A program made the position numbers and the translations under genes. Positions 1 through 5,059 of a stretch of 5,059 nucleotides of DNA are shown one piece after another. Below the pieces are notes generated by a model. It was given only the letters and a program-made list of their open reading frames with translations. It ran no database searches and was not told the DNA's origin. Source of the stretch: an uncultured Granulosicoccus sp. (GTDB taxonomy: Bacteria; Pseudomonadota; Gammaproteobacteria; Granulosicoccales; Granulosicoccaceae); assembly GCA_938016235.1 (NCBI GenBank), contig CALLPU010000199.1, positions 1 through 5,059 of the forward strand. Direction: 5' to 3'. Positions within the stretch are counted from its first letter, which is position 1. Every line of letters begins with the position of its first letter.

Positions 1-126
1 CCTTGCTGGCCTTGCTGGCCTTGCTGGCCTTGCTGGCCTTGCTGGCCTTGCTGGCCTTGCTGGCCTTGCTGGCCTTGCTGGCCTTGCTGGCCTTGCTGGC
101 CTTGCTGGCCTTGCTGTCCTTGCTGT
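1..126 (-). repeat. 9-bp coding minisatellite encoding (Gln-Gln-Gly)n
   Basis: On the plus strand the unit is ccttgctgg. Positions 1-108 are twelve identical copies. Two further copies at 109-126 differ only by g to t at the last base. In the gene's frame the unit reads CAG CAA GGC, and the array covers residues 1050-1090 and continues past the left edge, so its true length is not known. Because the unit is 9 bp, gain or loss of copies keeps the frame and changes only the length of the Gln-Gln-Gly tract. The lack of synonymous variation among the twelve copies suggests recent expansion or ongoing homogenisation by slippage. An assembly artefact at such an array is also possible. Confidence 0.97.
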
Positions 127-3100
127 CCTCCACTCAACTGATCGCGTAATTGCTGCAATTGATCCAATGCATCAGCAACCTGCAAGTCATCCCAATCCTG
201 AGTCTGCAACGATTCATCCGACGCTGACTCCCGGGCTTCGCTCAGACGATCACGCCATTCACGCAAGGCGTTGGTAACCAGACTCTCTCCCGGCAGCGCT
301 GTTGCAATCGAGCCATTGCTGATCGCATCCCCGGCAATACCCAGCATCTCGGCAGCCCGACTTTCATCCAGGCGTTCCAAAGCCTGTTCCAACGCTTGTC
401 CGGTTGTGGGCGCCTGTTCTCCGAAACGCTGTTCCAGGTTGGACACATCATTTCTTGAGGATTCAAGCGTTCGTTGCAGATCACGTTTTCGCCCCGCCAG
501 AGAATCCATTTGTTCTCGCGTAAGACCCGGCGAAAACACGCCATTGTCGCGAGATCGAATAGCCCGTTCTACAGCTGAACGTAATTGCTCTTCAACGTCT
601 CTTTGTTCATCCAGTAACTGTTCTGCAGTGGCAAGAGCCTCCTCGATACCGTTCTGCAACTCTGCTGACCTCGCATTCCCCAACCCACTCAAGGCCTCTT
701 GCAGGGCATCGCTGGCATCTTGCGCAGCGTTCTCGGCCAGCTCAGTTTGCTCATTACTCGACGATGGGGTCTGCCCATCTTCACTATCATCCGTACCCGG
801 CTCCTCTGACGATGCCTGTTCGGTGCCAGCACTTTCACTATCCGCCGCGTCGGTTGTATCGCTTGCCTGCTGAGAGCTGTTGTCTCCAGCTGAGTCCAGT
901 GCATCACGCGCGCGCTGCAGTTGCTCAGACAATTGCTCAGCCGCCTGCGATAGCGCCTCGGCTTCTGCGCCTTCCGCATTGGCCGCGTCACGCTGCAACT
1001 CCTCCAGATCTCTTTGCAGCTGTTCCAGTTCGCGGCTTAACTGCTGCTGTTGCCACTGCTCCTCACGTGTTAACTGCTCACGCTCTCGTTCGGCTTCCGC
1101 CAACGCCTGTTGGCGACGCGCCAGCTCAGCCAGCTGATCAAAGATGTCATCAAGCTCTTCCCCACCAGCGTTATTGCCACCACGATCGGGTTGCTCGTAC
1201 TGATTGCGCTCAAGATCCATCTCCAACTCAAACATTTCAGCCATGTCTTGCCCGGCCTGCTGACCACCGCCGCCTTGCCCTTGTTGTTGAGTCATTCGAA
1301 TATCAGCGAACAAAGCTTCTGCGCGCTGCAATAACTGCAAGGCTTTCTGCTGAGGCTGTATGGCCTCACTGAACTCCAGTGCTTCCAGCGCGGTTGCAGA
1401 GGGTTCCATCTGCGCAGCCGCTTCACGCAGGTAATCCACAAACTGACGAATCTCCTCGCCTTGTTGTACCAGCTCTCGCGCCTCTGAACGATCCGCCAGC
1501 GTCCTGGCCTGCTCTGCCAACGTTACTTGTAATTCTGACAACAGGCGGGCGTTGTCTTCCTGCCCGGCGGTATCACCACCAGCTGCATCGCTGGCTCGCT
1601 GCAGATTCCACGTTGCCAGCAGAATCTCTTTCTGGCGCCTTGAAATCTCGCTGCCTTCATTGGCAGCGCCGCCGCCTCCGCCGCCGCCCGCAGCGCCTTG
1701 CCCTTCTGAAAATCGGCGCTCGAACGGCCGAACATCCACCAGTAGCATGTCTGTTTCAGTCACGCTATCGTGATCACGTACACGCACGTAGTAACTGATC
1801 AGATCACCCGGTTGCATGGCCACGCCCACGTCAGGCGCTATTTGGGCAGCGCTGTCTTCCGGATTCTCACCGCTGGGCAAAGCACCGTTGTCGCTGCCCA
1901 TGGATTCCAGATAGAACACATGCTCGGCAAGATCATCAACCGGAAGCATCACCGACTGCCACTCACCGGCATTCACGGAGTACAACAGCTCAATTGATTC
2001 CACGGAAAAATCGTCTTTGGCCTCAACGCCAATGGCAACCTCTTCTACAGGTGACGCTGTTACGTCTCTACCCGGATAGATAAATTTCACTTCGGGCGCT
2101 TCATCACCGCGAACAATAACTGCATGTTCAGCGCTGATAGGCACTTCACGATCCATCATTCTGTCAAGCAATTGATACTGTGTATCGTTCGCAATCACGA
2201 ACGACGCCTGATAGCGAGCACTCTGCTCGTCTGCCTCTGCATCCAGCAGGGTCAGGCCGACCAGCTGATCCCCCAGTCGCAGAACGCCGTCCTGTAACGG
2301 GCGGTCCAGCGTAAACGTCAGCTCCACGCGGGTATTTTTTACACCACTGATATCACCCACATCCACAATACTTGCCGGTTCGCGACGAGTCCACTCCGGG
2401 AACTGCGCAAACAAATCGATTTGCTCAAGCCTCGCAGGCTGAACCACCGATACAGAGAACGATTCGCTCTGCGTATAAGCGGCACTGACGTAGTACGTCA
2501 AAGGCTCAGTTACCCGGAACAAGGTAAACCGGAACAACGAATCCGGTGAGCGGCTGATCACTGTCGATTGCCACTCTTCCTTGCCGTCCGTGCGAGCGAA
2601 CAGCGTGACGTCGTCACGCTCGAATCCACCCAGCGCAATTTCAAGCGGCAGGTCTTCGCCGGCGAGCAGTTCAATGGAGCCTGGGGTAACGGCAATGGAG
2701 CGAGGCTCAACCAGTGAATCGTCTTGCCAGCCCCACCAGACATGCAGGGCTGCGTTTTGCCAGGTGTTGGGCGCCAGCTGGGAAAAACTGAACAAAGCAC
2801 CCAAGACCAGAGTTATCAGCAGCACAGGCCACACCAGAGCCGCGGTGGGAACAATCCGGTTCAGAGGCACACGCCGCGCTATGGACAATGCATCACGAGC
2901 AAGCAACGACAAGAACGGCTGGTTTGGATCGCGTTTTGCCGTATCCAGGTAGGTAACCACCCGACCGTCAAATGCGGCGTCGGCACTTTCTACCAGTCTG
3001 GCACCCTGATCGCCACGTAACTTGCGTAAAGGCGACCATAGCAGCGTTACCATCAACAGAATGGCAACACACACAAGCCCGGCGCGGATCAGTAATGTCA

Positions 3101-3272
3101 GCGATGGTGTGAAACCGCGGAACAGGCCGGCCCAGACACCCAGGGCGGTCACCAGGCAAAAAGCCAACAACACCAGTGCGGTAAAACGCAAAACGTGCCG
3201 CAACTTTTCACGGCGCCGCGCACGTCGAAGGTAGCTACCGAAGCGGCTTATTGAAGTGATAGATGGGCTCAT
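1..3272 (-). CDS. DUF4175/TIGR02302-like membrane protein with coiled coil and Gln-Gln-Gly repeats, 3'-truncated by the window edge
   Basis: The frame is open from the ATG at 3272 to the left edge: 1090 full codons with no stop, then two bases of the next. AGGAGG eight bases upstream and a 4-bp overlap with the preceding gene fix the start. Domain order: a basic N-terminus (RRARRREK at 16-23); membrane helices near 31-51, 57-79 and 142-163; a cytoplasmic loop between helices 2 and 3 containing GRVVTYLD; a beta-rich part from about 190 to 510 with AKDDFSVESIELLY at 418-431 and YYVRVRDHD at 494-502; seven glycines at 529-535; helical segments; a Gln/Gly patch at 662-675; a charged coiled coil at about 711-792; an acidic Ser/Thr/Asp/Glu linker at about 797-842; more helix; a stretch at 972-1003 (RAAEMLGIAGDAISNGS then ATALPG) like the conserved late region of TIGR02302; and Gln-Gln-Gly repeats from 1050. 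TIGR02302 proteins have 2-3 N-terminal helices and a long Gln/Gly-rich tail, but usually about 850 residues, so this one is long. It is probably a periplasmic partner of the VWA protein. The family's function is unknown. Confidence 0.88.
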   Translation of the reverse strand, partial: MSPSITSISRFGSYLRRARRREKLRHVLRFTALVLLAFCLVTALGVWAGLFRGFTPSLTLLIRAGLVCVAILLMVTLLWSPLRKLRGDQGARLVESADAAFDGRVVTYLDTAKRDPNQPFLSLLARDALSIARRVPLNRIVPTAALVWPVLLITLVLGALFSFSQLAPNTWQNAALHVWWGWQDDSLVEPRSIAVTPGSIELLAGEDLPLEIALGGFERDDVTLFARTDGKEEWQSTVISRSPDSLFRFTLFRVTEPLTYYVSAAYTQSESFSVSVVQPARLEQIDLFAQFPEWTRREPASIVDVGDISGVKNTRVELTFTLDRPLQDGVLRLGDQLVGLTLLDAEADEQSARYQASFVIANDTQYQLLDRMMDREVPISAEHAVIVRGDEAPEVKFIYPGRDVTASPVEEVAIGVEAKDDFSVESIELLYSVNAGEWQSVMLPVDDLAEHVFYLESMGSDNGALPSGENPEDSAAQIAPDVGVAMQPGDLISYYVRVRDHDSVTETDMLLVDVRPFERRFSEGQGAAGGGGGGGAANEGSEISRRQKEILLATWNLQRASDAAGGDTAGQEDNARLLSELQVTLAEQARTLADRSEARELVQQGEEIRQFVDYLREAAAQMEPSATALEALEFSEAIQPQQKALQLLQRAEALFADIRMTQQQGQGGGGQQAGQDMAEMFELEMDLERNQYEQPDRGGNNAGGEELDDIFDQLAELARRQQALAEAEREREQLTREEQWQQQQLSRELEQLQRDLEELQRDAANAEGAEAEALSQAAEQLSEQLQRARDALDSAGDNSSQQASDTTDAADSESAGTEQASSEEPGTDDSEDGQTPSSSNEQTELAENAAQDASDALQEALSGLGNARSAELQNGIEEALATAEQLLDEQRDVEEQLRSAVERAIRSRDNGVFSPGLTREQMDSLAGRKRDLQRTLESSRNDVSNLEQRFGEQAPTTGQALEQALERLDESRAAEMLGIAGDAISNGSIATALPGESLVTNALREWRDRLSEARESASDESLQTQDWDDLQVADALDQLQQLRDQLSGGQQGQQGQQGQQGQQGQQGQQGQQGQQGQQGQQGQQGQQGQQ
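1668..1688 (-). repeat. Seven-glycine codon run (GGC-rich) in the DUF4175-like gene
   Basis: Seven glycine codons in a row encode residues 529-535. Six are GGC and one is GGA. The run lies between the end of the beta-rich region (RPFERRF just before it) and the first helical segment, so it is probably a flexible hinge. The imperfect trinucleotide run could slip, but still in frame. Confidence 0.85.
2602..2620. repeat. Perfect 8-bp inverted repeat with 3-nt spacer
   Basis: agcgtgac and gtcacgct flank gtc inside the beta-rich part of the DUF4175-like gene. There is no T-tract on either side, so it is not an intrinsic terminator. A stem of this size is expected about once by chance in 5 kb, and no function is claimed. 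Confidence 0.5.
3269..3272 (-). promoter_or_regulatory. ATGA stop/start overlap between the two genes
   Basis: The minus strand reads TCATGAGC here. TGA (3271-3269) ends the VWA gene and ATG (3272-3270) starts the DUF4175-like gene in a different frame. This 4-bp overlap is a classic arrangement for translational coupling and termination-reinitiation, and it implies a shared mRNA. Confidence 0.93.
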
Positions 3273-5059
3273 GAGCCATCCCTCCTGACGTCAAGACGTC
3301 TATTAGCCAATGCGCTTTCCATGAGTAGGATCAGTACCATCAGAGGTAACAACCAGCGCCATAACCACTGACGCTCATTATCGCTACTCCGCGCTAACAA
3401 CACTGGATCAGCAGTAACCCCCTCACTTGCACCCTCTGTATCCGCGACATCCTCATATCGGGTACGCCATGCGTCCAGCTCAGTGTCTGTGACCAACGAC
3501 AAATCAGACTCGCCCGGATCCAGTACCACGCGCACATCATGCTCACCTCGGGCACCCACTACTCTGTATATTCCCGGTTGCTCCAGCGACACCCCACCCG
3601 GCTGAGCATTGGCACCCAAGGCTATCAGGGGTTTGCTATCCGGATCCAGCAACTGCACGTTGCCGGGAAGCGAGAGTCTTTCCCCCACCGTCAGTTGGTC
3701 AGGAATAGCCGTGCTCGCATCGAAGTACCGCAGCACCGATTGCATCAGACTGACGAAAGCAGGTTGCAACGGCAAATTGCTCGTTACACCATCCAGACGG
3801 TCATTCAATAGCAGTAACGTGCCACGTGACGTTGGTCGTTCGACGAGCAGCGGTTGACGGTCGGCCGTGGACAACAGCACGCGGTCATCGGCTTGCAGTG
3901 CCATCGGAGCCAGATCATAAAAGCGTGTTCCAAACCAGTCGAACTGCCCTAATCCTAGCGGGTGCGACTCATCGATAACGCCGATACCGACACCTTGTAA
4001 ATCTGTGCCATTGGGCGTCGCCGAATCACTGTTGTCAAACACCAGTGCGTTACCGTCCGTGTCCACAAACTGCAGGACATCCAGAGCAAGCGATGAGGCC
4101 GTGAGATCTCTGGCAGCGATAATATGCAGCGTTTCCGGTGGCACACGCTCAGCGGTTCCGGCGATGGGCTCCACACGCGCCAGTGAGTCTGTTTCCAATG
4201 CGGTAGTCACAAAAACGGCAGCACTGTCACGGGCAGAACGGTCCGGTCGCAGCAGCACAACGGGAGTTGGATCAGCTTGCCGAATGGTCAGGTCAAGCTG
4301 ATTATCTTCCAGCAATGCATCGTCCTCCAACAGGCGAACCTGCAGTATGGGTTTGGCACCCGGTGGCATGATCAGCCCATCAAACACACGGCTTTCAATA
4401 TCGCCAGCTGTAAGCTGCACACGCTCTTCAGCCAGCACACGGTCTTCAAAAAGCACTTGCACAGTGGTTATCGGCGCTGTCTGGTCTGCAGCCGTTGTGA
4501 CATCGTCAGGTTGAGCCCGACTGGCGCGCAGTTGTAAGTTGACCTGCACGTTGACACCATCAGCGGAGTGCGCCGAGCCACTGAGGTGGACGTTGCGCTG
4601 CGGTTCCTGAACAACGGAATAGTGTTCCCAGAACGAAACCTCCGGTGCATAGAGCGCGTTTAGTTGTGCCGGCAATGCGCTGCGCTGCATATCGCTGATC
4701 AACCACACTTTGACAGGAACGCTTTGCTCGGCCGCCAGCTGATTCAATCGCTGCATCAGAACGCCGTAGTCGGCAGCCGTGTACATCGGTTCAAGCGTTG
4801 CCAGGGCCCGACGGATTACCGATGTAGACTCCTGGTCGTCTGCGACTCTCTGCAGGCTCTGTGCGAATGACACAAGCTCTATTGAATCCGTTTCCGGCAA
4901 CTCATCTATCAGTGTATCCACTCGCTCAAGTGCACGCGACCAATGCTCTCCTGAGCGCATGGAAAACGATTGATCCACACTGATGACATGATGCACGGTG
5001 GGTTGTGCATCGTTCACCAGTGTTTTAAGCCACGGCTGCGCAAACAGTAAGCTCAACAA
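3269..5059 (-). CDS. BatA-type VWA domain membrane protein, 5'-truncated by the window edge
   Basis: This is the C-terminal 596 residues of a larger protein. The frame is open to the right edge, and the first codon seen (TTG) is not a credible start. The segment LLSLLFAQPW looks like the end of the second helix of the BatA N-terminal double-membrane domain, so I infer that some tens of residues are missing. A VWA domain spans roughly window residues 22-150. Its metal site (MIDAS) is complete: DQSFS with D29, S31 and S33, then T94 in a TAADYG motif, and D123 in LISDMQRS. A beta-rich region follows. From about residue 263 (DPTPVVLLRP) to about 385 there is an alpha/beta stretch like the glutamine-amidotransferase-like region of this family. 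GIYRV near 496 and DPGESDL at 514-520 match the family's C-terminal beta domain. One membrane helix lies at about 566-584, followed by the positive tail ANRRLDVRR. The VWA and middle domains are therefore probably periplasmic. No cysteine and only four lysines are present. The family is clear, but the specific function is unknown. Confidence 0.9.
   Translation of the reverse strand: MLSLLFAQPWLKTLVNDAQPTVHHVISVDQSFSMRSGEHWSRALERVDTLIDELPETDSIELVSFAQSLQRVADDQESTSVIRRALATLEPMYTAADYGVLMQRLNQLAAEQSVPVKVWLISDMQRSALPAQLNALYAPEVSFWEHYSVVQEPQRNVHLSGSAHSADGVNVQVNLQLRASRAQPDDVTTAADQTAPITTVQVLFEDRVLAEERVQLTAGDIESRVFDGLIMPPGAKPILQVRLLEDDALLEDNQLDLTIRQADPTPVVLLRPDRSARDSAAVFVTTALETDSLARVEPIAGTAERVPPETLHIIAARDLTASSLALDVLQFVDTDGNALVFDNSDSATPNGTDLQGVGIGVIDESHPLGLGQFDWFGTRFYDLAPMALQADDRVLLSTADRQPLLVERPTSRGTLLLLNDRLDGVTSNLPLQPAFVSLMQSVLRYFDASTAIPDQLTVGERLSLPGNVQLLDPDSKPLIALGANAQPGGVSLEQPGIYRVVGARGEHDVRVVLDPGESDLSLVTDTELDAWRTRYEDVADTEGASEGVTADPVLLARSSDNERQWLWRWLLPLMVLILLMESALANRRLDVRRDGS
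3281..3286 (-). promoter_or_regulatory. Shine-Dalgarno site (AGGAGG) for the DUF4175-like gene
   Basis: A perfect AGGAGG lies on the minus strand inside the last codons of the VWA gene, with eight bases between it and the ATG at 3272-3270. This decides the start of the downstream gene and shows that it can recruit ribosomes itself as well as by coupling. Confidence 0.92.
3287..3300 (-). promoter_or_regulatory. Short hairpin directly upstream of the Shine-Dalgarno site
   Basis: The minus strand reads GACGTC TT GACGTC, immediately followed by AGGAGG. As RNA this can form a five-pair stem (GACGU/ACGUC) with a CUUG loop, whose C and G can also pair. The stem abuts the ribosome site without covering it. 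It lies within coding codons for R-L-D-V, so it may be chance. A role in coupling is inference only. Confidence 0.4.

Noticed and set aside
1..126. The repeats as a CRISPR array or intergenic iteron
   Set aside because: The unit is 9 bp with no spacers, and the array is exactly in frame with a 1090-codon coding region as Gln-Gln-Gly.
1..126. Plus-strand reading of the repeat as Leu-Leu-Ala or Leu-Ala-Gly repeats
   Set aside because: It is antisense to a well-supported gene, with no ribosome site or domain context.
271..873. Plus-strand open frame of 200 codons, Ser/Ala/Cys-rich
   Set aside because: It lies wholly opposite the DUF4175-like gene in a region whose minus frame shows clear family features. 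Its composition is what the complement of Gln/Glu/Leu/Ala codons gives.
764..1372. Plus-strand open frame of 202 codons, Pro/His/Ala-rich
   Set aside because: It is antisense to the coiled-coil region, has no recognisable domain, and its composition is typical of a shadow frame.
2602..2620. The inverted repeat as a terminator or operator
   Set aside because: It is inside a coding region with no T-tract or nearby promoter, and an 8-bp stem is expected by chance in a window this size.
3287..3300. Paired GACGTC palindromes as a regulator binding site for an internal promoter
   Set aside because: No recognisable -35/-10 pair is placed to start transcription just before 3272, and the overlap of the genes argues for a shared transcript.
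5054..5059. TTG at the right edge as the true start of the VWA protein
   Set aside because: The codons there encode the end of a membrane helix, and BatA-type proteins have further helices before this point. It is a window-edge artefact.

Overview
The whole window is coding sequence on the minus strand. It holds two large, translationally coupled genes, and each is cut by a window edge. Nothing intergenic is present. GC looks to be in the mid-50s by eye. Two envelope proteins with N- or C-terminal membrane anchors and long extracytoplasmic parts suggest a Gram-negative bacterium. Family knowledge (BatA/VWA and DUF4175/TIGR02302 proteins) points weakly to a proteobacterium, and I cannot name a genus.

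Layout, read on the minus strand from right to left. Positions 5059-3269 hold the C-terminal 596 residues of a BatA-type protein with a von Willebrand factor A (VWA) domain. Its first membrane segments lie outside the window. It has a complete MIDAS metal site, a long beta-rich and glutamine-amidotransferase-like middle, and one C-terminal membrane helix. Its stop codon overlaps the next start codon (ATGA, 3272-3269). A perfect AGGAGG ribosome site and a tight 14-nt hairpin lie inside its last codons. Positions 3272-1 hold the first 1090 codons of a DUF4175/TIGR02302-like protein. I checked this frame codon by codon and it has no stop. It has three N-terminal membrane helices, a roughly 300-residue beta-rich part, then a long charged coiled-coil and low-complexity part. 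At the left edge it enters a nearly perfect 9-bp minisatellite encoding Gln-Gln-Gly repeats.

How they may work together: in many bacteria BatA/VWA proteins are encoded with MoxR-type AAA+ ATPases and DUF58 proteins, and a DUF4175-type protein can follow. The overlap and ribosome site here imply that the two products are made together, probably as partners in one envelope complex. The function of that complex is not established. The most notable features are the in-frame expandable Gln-Gln-Gly minisatellite, the coupling hairpin, and an unusual lack of lysine and cysteine in both proteins.
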